This document shows positions 34,446 to 42,628 of a stretch of DNA of 64,000 nt, in pieces; position 1 is the first letter of the stretch; the number at the start of each line of letters is the position of its first letter. The DNA is taken from the NCBI RefSeq assembly GCF_004745805.1, contig NZ_SRLQ01000009.1, forward strand, positions 38,113 through 102,112, written 5' to 3'. This DNA comes from Mycolicibacterium sp. CH28 (GTDB lineage Bacteria > Actinomycetota > Actinomycetes > Mycobacteriales > Mycobacteriaceae). The notes under the pieces are model-generated. The model was not told the origin of the DNA, did not search any database, and saw only the letters and a program-made list of their open reading frames with translations. The position numbers and the translations under genes were made by a program.

Positions 34446-36788
34446 TTGCCGATCTTGCGCGAACGCGCCGGGTTCGTACTTGGCATAACCCTGGTTACGG
34501 CCGGTTTGCTGGCCGGAGCGGCGGTTGCGCTGTCGGACTCGCCGACCGCCGCCTCGGTTGCTACTTTCAAGATTGCGTTGACCCTGGCCGGCGTCCTGGC
34601 TGCGGCCCTGACCGCCCGCACGGCCTTCTTGGCTCGAGGTAGAACCCGGGTTGCGTGGCTGGCACTCGCGCTCGGGCTTGGCGGCTTCGCCGCCGGGGTG
34701 AGTGTCCGGACCTGGTACTCGCTGTTCGGTTATGAGCCGGTGTTCCCATTCGCGGCTGACATGGTGCGGTTGCTGCTCCCGTTGGGCACCTGTGTGGCCT
34801 TGTTGCTGCTGCCGGTCGGATTGGACCGAGTGTCGCGCCTGCGTCTCTTGCTCGACGGGCTAGTCGTCGCCGGATCCTTCGTGATCGTGGTGTGGATCGG
34901 GGTGCTGGAAGACATCTACCGAGTCCGTGTCGGTGACCGGGTTGCCTTGGTCACGTCGATGGCATATGTGATGGTCGAAGCGGTCGTGATCACCGTTGCG
35001 CTGCTTTTGTTCTTGCGTGCGCTGCCCGGCCAGCGCTTGACGGTCGGCCTGATCCTGCTGGCCAGTCTCTGCGCCGCGTTCACCAATGACGCTTTCGTGT
35101 ATTACTTTGCAGAACAGAAGTACTCAGGCCATCGTGCCATCGCTGTTGGGTGGTTGGCCGCGATGCTCTTGTTCGCCGCGGTCGCCGTAGCCGGCCGGTC
35201 GTACACCTATCGTCCGACCGCCGGGGTCCAGCCGCCGTCGCGGGGCTCGGTGCTCCTGCCGTTTATACCTGTGGCGGCGGCGATCGTGGCGACCTTCACC
35301 TCGTCGCCGCACGACATGGTGGCCGGACCGGTCGCGGTGGCCGGCGCGTTGCTGATTGCCGCGTTCGTGGCCCGCCAACTCATCGTGGTCAGTGAGAACG
35401 GACGACTGTTCGCGGCCATCGTCGACCAAGCGCTTCGTGATCCCCTGACCGGGTTGGCCAACCGCGCGGTATTCCACGACCGGGTCGCTCACGCCATGCA
35501 GATGCGCCAGCGTGACCGGTTGTCGGTGGGAGTCGTGGCGCTTGACCTGGACGGCTTCAAACTGGTGAACGACACTCTCGGGCACGATGTTGGCGACGAA
35601 CTCCTCGGTCAGGTCGCCGACCGGATCCTCGCCTCGGTGCGCACCGGTGACACGGTTGCCCGGGTGGGCGGCGACGAGTTCGCCGTCCTCATCGAGGGCA
35701 GAGACGACCATTCTCAGGTGGTCGCCCACCGGGTGGCTGAAGCGTTCGAGCGGCCGTTCGACCTCCAAGGCAACCAGCTGATCATCCGGCCCAGCCTGGG
35801 TCTGGCGGTGGCCGACGACGACGACCCCGAAGTCAGCGCCGCCGAGCTTCTCAAACGAGCCGATATCGCGCTGGACGCCGCCAAGACATCACGCGTCGCC
35901 GGTGTCCACACCTTCACCAGCGAAATGGAAGCGGCCTTCTTCGCCGACGGTGTGCTGTATCCGCCGGCGGTGGCCCCGGCGGGGGAGCAGGCCTCGACTG
36001 TTCGGCTGCTGGGAGATCTTCGGCGCGCCGTCGACCACGGTCAGCTCACGCTGCTCTACCAGCCCAAGATCGATCTGCAGACACTCGAGATCGTCGCCGT
36101 GGAGGCATTGGTGCGCTGGCCGCACTCCGAGCACGGGTTACTGGGACCGGGTGCGTTCATGCCCTTGGTGCGGCGACACGGCCTGATGGGAGCCGTCACC
36201 GACCTGGTCGTCAACCGGGCCCTCGACGACGCCCGCGTCTGGCACGACGCCGGCTTTCCGATGCCGGTCGCGGTGAACGTCTCCGCGCCATCGCTGGCCA
36301 CCATGAGGCTCGCTGCGACCATCGACGATGCACTGCGCGCACGTGGCCTGGACGCGTGTTCGGTGATCGTCGAGATCACCGAAGACTTGTTCCTGGAGGG
36401 ACTGGAGCAGACCAAAGTCGTGCTGCACGAATTGCGGGCGTACGGCGTCCGGATTGCCGTCGATGATTTCGGCAGTGGCTACTCGGCGCTGTCCTACCTG
36501 CGCGACCTGCCGGTCGATCAAGTGAAATTGGACCGCCGCTTCGTCGCGCCGATCACGTCCGATCCGCGTGCGGCAGTGGTGGTTCGGGCAGTGGTGAACC
36601 TCGCCCACGACCTCGGTCTGTCGACTGTCGCCGAGGGTATCGAGGATGTCGGCACGCTGGATCGGCTGCGTGAGTACGGTTGCGATGTCGGGCAGGGCTA
36701 CCACTTCAGCCCGCCGGTGGCACTCGACAGGCTGCTCGCCATGCTCGCTAATCCTCCGTGGGCACCAACCGCAGTGCGATCGAATTGA
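34446..36788 (+). CDS. Membrane GGDEF-EAL c-di-GMP enzyme, array copy 4
   Basis: A 780-aa paralogue and the most divergent in the membrane domain: AYVMVE replaces AYPVxD and TNDAFVY replaces SD(S/G)AFVY. GGDEF lies at about 408 (ARVGGDEF) with inhibitory site RTGD, and EAL at about 553 (VEALVRWPHSEHGLL). Phosphodiesterase residues are intact (AVNVSAPS, EITEDLFLEG, VDDFGSGYSALSYLRDLPVDQVKLD, VAEGIED, GQGYHFSP). No ATG or GTG fits. TTG 34446 aligns with the starts of copies 2 and 3, while TTG 34452 has better spacing from GGGGGAG. The 3' end overlaps msrB on the other strand by 41 bp. Confidence 0.9.
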   Translation: MPILRERAGFVLGITLVTAGLLAGAAVALSDSPTAASVATFKIALTLAGVLAAALTARTAFLARGRTRVAWLALALGLGGFAAGVSVRTWYSLFGYEPVFPFAADMVRLLLPLGTCVALLLLPVGLDRVSRLRLLLDGLVVAGSFVIVVWIGVLEDIYRVRVGDRVALVTSMAYVMVEAVVITVALLLFLRALPGQRLTVGLILLASLCAAFTNDAFVYYFAEQKYSGHRAIAVGWLAAMLLFAAVAVAGRSYTYRPTAGVQPPSRGSVLLPFIPVAAAIVATFTSSPHDMVAGPVAVAGALLIAAFVARQLIVVSENGRLFAAIVDQALRDPLTGLANRAVFHDRVAHAMQMRQRDRLSVGVVALDLDGFKLVNDTLGHDVGDELLGQVADRILASVRTGDTVARVGGDEFAVLIEGRDDHSQVVAHRVAEAFERPFDLQGNQLIIRPSLGLAVADDDDPEVSAAELLKRADIALDAAKTSRVAGVHTFTSEMEAAFFADGVLYPPAVAPAGEQASTVRLLGDLRRAVDHGQLTLLYQPKIDLQTLEIVAVEALVRWPHSEHGLLGPGAFMPLVRRHGLMGAVTDLVVNRALDDARVWHDAGFPMPVAVNVSAPSLATMRLAATIDDALRARGLDACSVIVEITEDLFLEGLEQTKVVLHELRAYGVRIAVDDFGSGYSALSYLRDLPVDQVKLDRRFVAPITSDPRAAVVVRAVVNLAHDLGLSTVAEGIEDVGTLDRLREYGCDVGQGYHFSPPVALDRLLAMLANPPWAPTAVRSN

Positions 36789-37167
36789 TGCAGTAGCGCT
36801 GATCGGTGGGCGTCGGGTAACCCTCACCGCTGAACACATGGCCGAGGTGGCTGTGGCAGTGCGCGCACAGCACCTCCACCCGGTGGCTGCCCATCGAGTC
36901 GTCGGGCCGCAGGATCACCGCGTCGGAGTGGGACGGGTCGAAGAACGACGGCCATCCGCAGTGCGACTCGAATTTCTCTGAACTGCGGAACAATTCGGTG
37001 CCGCATGCCCGACAGGCATAGACACCTTCGGTCTTGCTGTCGGTGTACTCGCCGGTGAAGGGGCGCTCGGTGCCGGCCTCGCGGAGCACCGCATACTCCT
37101 GCGGGGTCAGCCGCTTGCGCCATTCGTCGTTGGTCAGTTCCAGCTTCGGAGCAGGAATCGAACTCAT
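36748..37167 (-). CDS. msrB: Peptide methionine-R-sulfoxide reductase
   Basis: A 139-aa enzyme reducing methionine-(R)-sulfoxide in oxidised proteins. Two zinc-binding CxxC pairs are seen (CRACG and CAHCH), the resolving-Cys region (FESHCGWPSFFDP) and the catalytic Cys in RYCINSIALRL. The N-terminus (LTNDEWRKRLTPQEYAVLREAGTERPFTGEY) is typical. The last 41 bp, which include the catalytic motif region, overlap the end of GGDEF-EAL copy 4 on the opposite strand. Confidence 0.96.
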   Translation of the reverse strand: MSSIPAPKLELTNDEWRKRLTPQEYAVLREAGTERPFTGEYTDSKTEGVYACRACGTELFRSSEKFESHCGWPSFFDPSHSDAVILRPDDSMGSHRVEVLCAHCHSHLGHVFSGEGYPTPTDQRYCINSIALRLVPTED

Positions 37168-37176
37168 CGCTCTACG

Positions 37177-38478
37177 CTAGCGCACCCCGCCCGGCGCGCG
37201 AGCCGGCTCCGGATTCATCCACGGCGGGTCGATGCCGTCGGCCAGTCGATCCTGCGCCTTGGCGTCGGAGTAGCGGAAATAGAGCACGCAGAACACCACG
37301 ACGAGCATCAGCGACCAGCCATAGGTGATCTTCATGTATTCCAGGAAACGTCCGGTCGTCGGCCACCGCCACATCAACCAGCGGTCCATGGTCAAGAACC
37401 CGTAGGTGGCCAGCCACGCTGGCCAGTTGCGCACCACCGAGTTCGGCAGCACCACCGTCATCAGGAACGGGAACAGCATCATCGAGTAGTAGCCCTGGGC
37501 CAGCGAGAGCACCAGCCATGACGCAATCAGCAGCACGCCCGAGGAGGTCAGCATCCAGAACAGCGGATCGCGCTGATGGTAATAGCGGTACAGCAGCCAC
37601 AGACTGGCCACTGCCAACCCGAGGAACAGCACCCGCAGGGCGAGGATCAGCCACATCGGCAGGCCGTAGTACACCCCGTTGCCCAGCACCGAGCTGTTGA
37701 AGTAGTCGCGGGTCGAGAAGATGTAGGGCAGTGTGCGTTTGACGAAGTCCATCGGGTCGGCCACCAGCGGCCAGGCCGCGACGTTGAACACCAACGGCAC
37801 CGCGATCGCGGTCACCAGTACCCGCCACTGCCGATTCAGCAGGGGCAGCAGCAGCAACACTCCGAGCACGGGTTTGACCACCAGCGACAGCCCGATCACC
37901 ACGCCGGCCCACCATTGGTGGCTGACCTTGCCGTCGAGCAGCCAGCGGAAGAACAGCACCTCGCACAGCAGTATGCAGCCGTTGATGTTGGTGAACACCA
38001 GTGTGTTGGTCACCGACTCGGTGCAGAACATCGCCAGCAGCAGTGCCGGCAGCGCCACCGAGGTCAGCGAGAAGTTGAACAACCGCACCAGCAGGCAAGC
38101 CGCGATGATCATCGCCACCGTGTTGAAGAACACAAACCAGTTGTGCGAGGCGAACACCGGCAGATAGCCGAACGGCGCCATCAGCAAGGTGCCGCCCGGC
38201 GGGTAGAGATAGTGCGGGTCGACGTGGTCGAAGTGCTCGTTGTAGATGTCGAAGCCCCGGCGGAAGTTCGACACTGCCCGATAGACGGGGCCGAAATCGT
38301 CGGTGATGTAGCCATTCGTCGACAGCACATAGCTGCGATGAATGATCGACATGAGCGCGATGGGCCACAGCGCCGAACGCAGAACTGCCGAAGTGCTCGG
38401 GGGGCTGGTCCGCGGGCCGAATGTATTCCTCAGGCCGGACCGTAGTGATTCAGCTACCGCCACGTCCGCACCGTACAC
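37177..38478 (-). CDS. aftC: Arabinofuranosyltransferase AftC
   Basis: A 433-aa GT-C (GT87) membrane enzyme that adds alpha-1,3 arabinofuranose branches to arabinogalactan and lipoarabinomannan using decaprenylphosphoryl arabinose. The first periplasmic loop holds the catalytic acidic pair (TDDFGPVYRAVSNFRRGFDIY), followed by DPHYLYPPGGTLLMAPFGYLP and multiple helices. The length equals that of the M. tuberculosis orthologue Rv2673. GTG 38478 or GTG 38463 could be the start. It lies 9 bp from msrB on the same strand. Confidence 0.94.
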   Translation of the reverse strand: MYGADVAVAESLRSGLRNTFGPRTSPPSTSAVLRSALWPIALMSIIHRSYVLSTNGYITDDFGPVYRAVSNFRRGFDIYNEHFDHVDPHYLYPPGGTLLMAPFGYLPVFASHNWFVFFNTVAMIIAACLLVRLFNFSLTSVALPALLLAMFCTESVTNTLVFTNINGCILLCEVLFFRWLLDGKVSHQWWAGVVIGLSLVVKPVLGVLLLLPLLNRQWRVLVTAIAVPLVFNVAAWPLVADPMDFVKRTLPYIFSTRDYFNSSVLGNGVYYGLPMWLILALRVLFLGLAVASLWLLYRYYHQRDPLFWMLTSSGVLLIASWLVLSLAQGYYSMMLFPFLMTVVLPNSVVRNWPAWLATYGFLTMDRWLMWRWPTTGRFLEYMKITYGWSLMLVVVFCVLYFRYSDAKAQDRLADGIDPPWMNPEPARAPGGVR

Positions 38479-38498
38479 CGGTCCACGGCGTCAGCCGG

Positions 38499-40064
38499 TC
38501 AGGCGGGGCAGTAGGTGTCGGTGGGCGGCATCGTGCCGCTGTCGAGGTAACCCATCATCGGCGGCAGTGCACAGGCGGAGTAGATGCTGGCACCATGCCC
38601 GATGCCCTGCCACATCACCCGCTTGCTGGCCGCGCCGGCGTTGATGATGGTGGCCGCCGAGGCGGGGACACCCTGATTGCCGGCGATCGGGTCGTCCTGC
38701 ACGCCCATCAGCAGCACGTTGACCTTGAGGTTCTTGGGTTCCTTAGGTGCGGCGCCGCTGGGCCAGTTCAGACACTTCACCAGGTTGAGCGCGCCGACGG
38801 CGCCGAACTGCGGGTAGAGCTTGCCCCATGCCACGACGAGTTCGCGGACCCGGTCGGGGGTCGGGCGGTTCAGGGCGTCGCTGCAGGAGTTGACGAACTG
38901 GCCGTCGCTGTCGCGGGTCGCCTGGGCCTGGTTGATCAGGCTGTTGAGCTGGTTGGTGTCGCCCGCACGTGCCGCGGCCAGGGTGTTGGCCAGGCTGATG
39001 GTGCTGCCGATGCGGTCCCCGCTGGGGAAGCCCAGTGCGGTGACGATTGCGTTGGCCAGGACCGCCACCGACACCCCGCCGGGGCCACGACCGGCACGCG
39101 CGGCGGTCAGCAGCGCGTCGACGGCGCCCTTGGGGTCGGGGCCGAGTGCGCAGTTGGCCGCGATGCACTGCGTCGCAAACGCGTCGAGGGCTGCCTGCTG
39201 GCCTTTGACCTGCTCCTCGGCGGCCGCTTCGGCGTTCACCCCGGGCGGAACGGGGGAGTCGAGGATCAGCCGGGCCACCTTGTCGGGATGCGAACCGGCG
39301 TAGGCCAGAGCGATCTGTGCGCCGTTGCCAACACCGACCAGGGCCAGCGCCGGCACGTCCCAGGTGCTGCGCAGCCGCTCGAGGTCTTCGGCGGCGCGTG
39401 CGTTGTCGTAGGCCGAGTCGCCGGGGGCGATGGTGTCGGTGCAGCTGGTGGTCGCGGTCATGGTGATCGCACCCAGATTGGCCACTGGGTCGTCGCCGGA
39501 CTCGAACTGCGCCTGGTCGCGCATCTCCTGGCGGTCGAAGGCGTCGCGGCAGTCCACCGGGCTGGACATGCCGGTTCCGCGGCGGTCCACCGAGACGATG
39601 GGATGGCTCTTGAGCACGTCGGAGCCGGACCGCGACAGCCAGACCGGCAGCTGCATCGACGACGGGATGTCGGTTCCGGTGGTGAACACCAGCGGCCCGG
39701 CGTCGGGTGGGGTCTGCACCGAGCGGGCCCGCACCACACCGATGGTGACCGTGCCGGTCGCACCAGCGATCGGGTCCAGGTCGGCGTCGTAGTCGGCGCA
39801 CTCCAGGATTACCCCCGGCGCCGGTGGGGTGCCAGCGTCGCCGAAAACCCGCGAGGTGCAATCCTTCCAGGGCAGGTCATGCTTGGGGGCAGCGATGGCC
39901 TGCGGTCCGCCGGGCGCCTTGGTGGGGGTGGGGCCGGATGGATTGTGCGCCGAATTGCTGGCGAATTGCGGGTTGGCAGCCAGCCAGGGGGCACATCCGG
40001 TGAGCAGAGCCGTCAACGCCGCGGTGCCGAGGCTGACCGCGGCGCAGACCCGACGATCGCGCAT
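38499..40064 (-). CDS. Secreted alpha/beta-hydrolase-fold lipoprotein (Rv2672-like)
   Basis: A 521-aa protein similar to the tripeptidyl aminopeptidase family. A signal peptide ends in lipobox LLTGC with Cys24 as the lipidation site. PLVFTTGTDIPSS, HPIVSVDRRGTGMSSPVDC and a C-terminal TAP-like domain with LLMGVQDDPIAGNQG and GIGHGAS (possible catalytic His) are present. The nucleophile elbow reads GVGNG (244-248), without the usual Ser. It may therefore be a binding protein or use another residue. It precedes aftC by 20 bp and is probably in the same operon. Confidence 0.85.
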   Translation of the reverse strand: MRDRRVCAAVSLGTAALTALLTGCAPWLAANPQFASNSAHNPSGPTPTKAPGGPQAIAAPKHDLPWKDCTSRVFGDAGTPPAPGVILECADYDADLDPIAGATGTVTIGVVRARSVQTPPDAGPLVFTTGTDIPSSMQLPVWLSRSGSDVLKSHPIVSVDRRGTGMSSPVDCRDAFDRQEMRDQAQFESGDDPVANLGAITMTATTSCTDTIAPGDSAYDNARAAEDLERLRSTWDVPALALVGVGNGAQIALAYAGSHPDKVARLILDSPVPPGVNAEAAAEEQVKGQQAALDAFATQCIAANCALGPDPKGAVDALLTAARAGRGPGGVSVAVLANAIVTALGFPSGDRIGSTISLANTLAAARAGDTNQLNSLINQAQATRDSDGQFVNSCSDALNRPTPDRVRELVVAWGKLYPQFGAVGALNLVKCLNWPSGAAPKEPKNLKVNVLLMGVQDDPIAGNQGVPASAATIINAGAASKRVMWQGIGHGASIYSACALPPMMGYLDSGTMPPTDTYCPA

Positions 40065-40099
40065 GCCCCCACAGTAGCGACCCGTGCGCCAGGTTCGGA

Positions 40100-40894
40100 T
40101 CAGCCGACGCGCACGTAGCGCCCGTACAGATAGCCTTCGTCATCGGAGATCACGTGCTGGCGCCGCATCCTGGACAGCACGTGACCGTGCCCGGTGGCAA
40201 TGCGCGGTGCGGCACCGCCGACGAGCGTCGGCGCCGTGGTCAGGCACAGTTCGTCGAGCAGCTCGTGCTCGATGAACGTGCCGGTCAGGGTGGGACCGCC
40301 TTCGCACAGCACCCGGCGCAGCCCGCGATCGGCCAGTGCGCCCAGGGCGACGGCCAACTCGACCTCGGCGGGATCGGCCCCCGAGCACGCGATCACCTCG
40401 GCGGTCGCGCCGAGCAGCGACTGCGCGTCGGTCGCTGCGGCTTCACTGGTGAGCACCAGGGGCGGCACCTCGGTGCGGGTCAGTACCGGCATGTCGTGAT
40501 CGAGGCGCGCGGACCGGGTGACCAGCGCGATGGGCGGCACTTCACGCTGGCCTCGTCGCTGCCGGTTACCGCGCTGCGCGACGGTCATCTGTGCGCCGGA
40601 GTAATTCTCGGCGCGCGCGGTGCCGGCCCCGACGACGATGACATCGGCGAGTTCGCGCAGCACCCGGAACAGCCGCCGGTCGCCGGCCCCGCCCAGGCCG
40701 CCGGAGGTCCCGTCGGTGGCAGCTCCGCCGTCGAGGCTGGCGATGGCGTTGCCGCGGACCCAGCACCGGGCGAGTTGGGTCGGGTAGGCGTAGAACTCGT
40801 CGAGCTGGTCGTCGTCGAGCGGCCCGGTGGCGACGCCCGCCCCGAGCAGTGTGAATTGCGTCCCATCCGGGTCGTCTGCACTTGGGTCGGACAT
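40100..40894 (-). CDS. RibD C-terminal-type reductase (Rv2671-like)
   Basis: A 264-aa NADPH-dependent reductase of the RibD_C/dihydrofolate-reductase-like fold. It shows ARCWVRGNAIASLDGGAATDGTSGGL, the cofactor region DVIVVGAGTARAENYSGAQ, and RRVLCEGGPTLTGTFIEHELLDELCLTTAPTLVGG. In M. tuberculosis, overexpression of Rv2671 gives resistance to para-aminosalicylic acid because it can act as an alternative dihydrofolate reductase. It lacks a deaminase domain. It is divergent from zapE. Confidence 0.92.
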   Translation of the reverse strand: MSDPSADDPDGTQFTLLGAGVATGPLDDDQLDEFYAYPTQLARCWVRGNAIASLDGGAATDGTSGGLGGAGDRRLFRVLRELADVIVVGAGTARAENYSGAQMTVAQRGNRQRRGQREVPPIALVTRSARLDHDMPVLTRTEVPPLVLTSEAAATDAQSLLGATAEVIACSGADPAEVELAVALGALADRGLRRVLCEGGPTLTGTFIEHELLDELCLTTAPTLVGGAAPRIATGHGHVLSRMRRQHVISDDEGYLYGRYVRVG

Positions 40895-40916
40895 ACCGAC
40901 GATTGCAGCACGTCGT

Positions 40917-40922
40917 TACAGT
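40917..40922 (+). promoter_or_regulatory. Leaderless -10 element of zapE
   Basis: TACAGT, then 6 bases, then ATG 40929. No ribosome binding site. Confidence 0.55.
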
Positions 40923-40928
40923 TCGTGC

Positions 40929-41978
40929 ATGGACCGCCTCGCCGCACCCACCGAAGCCGTTGTCGGGCATCTCGTCGACCGGCATCCGACGGTGTCCCCG
41001 GAGCGTCTCATCGCCCAGTTGGTCCCGCCGCCCACCTTCACCGACGTCAGTTTCGAGACGTATCGGCCGGATCCGGGCGAGCCGACACAGGCCGCCGCGG
41101 TCGACGCGTGCCGGACGTTCTGTGTCCAAGCGCAGCAGCGTCGGGCCGGCAAAAAGAAGATGTTCGGCAAGCGGGAGACGTTGCCGGGGGTGGGCATCTA
41201 TCTCGACGGCGGATTCGGCGTCGGCAAGACACACCTGCTGGCCTCGACCTACCGGCAGCTGGCGGATTCCGCTGAGCACCCAAGAGCGTTCGCGACATTC
41301 GGGGAGCTGACGCAGCTGGCCGGGGTCTTCGGCTTCGTCGAGTGCATCGATCTGCTGGCCGACTACACGGTGGTCTGCATCGATGAGTTCGAGCTGGACG
41401 ATCCGGGCAACACCACGTTGATCTCGCGGCTGCTGTCCCAACTCGTCGAGCGCGGCGTGTCGATCGCGGCGACGTCGAACACGCTGCCCGAGCAGCTGGG
41501 TGAGGGCCGCTTCGCCGCGCAGGACTTCCTGCGCGAGATCAACACGCTGGCAAGTATTTTCACCACGGTGCGCATCGAGGGCCCGGACTACCGGCACCGT
41601 GGCCTGCCCCCGGCGCCGCCGCCGCTGTCCGATGATGAGGTGACTGCCGGTGCGGCCTCGGTGACCGGTGCCACCCTGGACGACTTCGACGCCCTGTGCG
41701 CCCATCTGGCGACCATGCACCCGTCGCGCTACCTCACGCTGATCGAAGGCGTGACCGCGGTGTACATCACCGGAGTGCATCCCATCGATGACCAGAACGT
41801 GGCGCTGCGCCTGGTGGCGCTGACCGACCGGCTGTATGACGCGGGGATTCCGGTGGTGGCCTCCGGAACCAAGCTGGACACCATTTTCTCCGCGGAGATG
41901 CTCGCCGGCGGCTACCGCAAGAAGTATCTGCGGGCGACCTCGCGGCTGCTGGCGCTGACCAGTCCTGGCGGTTTGTGA
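40929..41978 (+). CDS. ZapE/AFG1-type AAA ATPase (Rv2670c-like)
   Basis: A 349-aa cell division and proteostasis ATPase. It has Walker A GIYLDGGFGVGKTHLLA, Walker B VVCIDEFELDDPGNTTLI, sensor ATSNTLPEQLGEGRF and the C-terminal ZapE block (FSAEMLAGGYRKKYLRATSRLLAL). ZapE in Escherichia coli destabilises FtsZ polymers; the mitochondrial homologue AFG1 is a chaperone. This gene marks the end of the stretch syntenic with M. tuberculosis. Confidence 0.92.
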   Translation: MDRLAAPTEAVVGHLVDRHPTVSPERLIAQLVPPPTFTDVSFETYRPDPGEPTQAAAVDACRTFCVQAQQRRAGKKKMFGKRETLPGVGIYLDGGFGVGKTHLLASTYRQLADSAEHPRAFATFGELTQLAGVFGFVECIDLLADYTVVCIDEFELDDPGNTTLISRLLSQLVERGVSIAATSNTLPEQLGEGRFAAQDFLREINTLASIFTTVRIEGPDYRHRGLPPAPPPLSDDEVTAGAASVTGATLDDFDALCAHLATMHPSRYLTLIEGVTAVYITGVHPIDDQNVALRLVALTDRLYDAGIPVVASGTKLDTIFSAEMLAGGYRKKYLRATSRLLALTSPGGL

Positions 41979-41985
41979 ACGGGGC

Positions 41986-42624
41986 TCAACCCAGCCCCAC
42001 GGCAGGCAGGATCAGTGTGTCGATGACCTGACGGGCGAATGGCGCGTCGACCCGTCGTCCGCTGATGACGCGCTGGAGCGCCATCGCGGTGAGGACGTCG
42101 GCGATTAGCGCCAGATCGAGCGTGGACGAGATTTCGCCGCGATCCATGGCTCGCTGGAGCATCGCCGAGATCTTGCGATTTCCCCTGCCCAGCAACAGAT
42201 CTTCGAGTGCGGTCGCCAACCCGCTGTCACGGCCGGCTTCGAGAGCGACCTGGAGGATCAGCTCGTTGGTGACCACGTCGTCGTCGTTGCAGGCGACCCG
42301 CGCAACGAGTAGATCCAGATCACCTCGCAGGCTGCCGCTGTCAGGCGGTTCGTCGTCAAACAGCTCGGGTCGCCAGTACACCAGTGCGTCGCTGACCAGT
42401 GCTGCCTTGGACGACCATCGCCGGTAGATCGCCGCCTTCCCCACACCCGCACGCGCGGCAATGTCGTTCATGTTGGTGGCCTCGTATCCCGCCTCGGCGA
42501 GCACCGCCACCGTCGCATCGAGGATGGCGACGTCACGTGACCGATCGAGTTTGCCGCTGCTGCGTTGGCGGGTCACCGGCTCGAGGTCGGGCACCTGCCG
42601 ATTCGGTCGGCGGGTTGTGCGCAT
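41986..42624 (-). CDS. TetR-family regulator of the mmpS-mmpL operon
   Basis: A 212-aa TetR regulator. The N-terminal helix-turn-helix (ILDATVAVLAEAGYEATNMNDIAARAGVGKAAIYRRWSSKAALVSDAL) is followed by a TetR_C-like ligand domain. It is the last gene of mmpS-mmpL-tetR, 4 bp after mmpL. It probably represses this operon and responds to an exported compound. The likely operator is the inverted repeat at 45992-46021, but this is inference. Confidence 0.92.
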   Translation of the reverse strand: MRTTRRPNRQVPDLEPVTRQRSSGKLDRSRDVAILDATVAVLAEAGYEATNMNDIAARAGVGKAAIYRRWSSKAALVSDALVYWRPELFDDEPPDSGSLRGDLDLLVARVACNDDDVVTNELILQVALEAGRDSGLATALEDLLLGRGNRKISAMLQRAMDRGEISSTLDLALIADVLTAMALQRVISGRRVDAPFARQVIDTLILPAVGLG

Positions 42625-42628
42625 GGTG

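Noticed and set aside
27181..36788. Composite transposon or integron explanation for the GGDEF-EAL array
   Set aside because: No transposase, terminal inverted repeats or att-like duplications were seen at either end. Simple tandem duplication explains the layout better.
38421..40118. A 565-codon open frame antisense to the Rv2672-like gene
   Set aside because: It has no domain features, and the opposite strand encodes a lipoprotein with a clear signal peptide.
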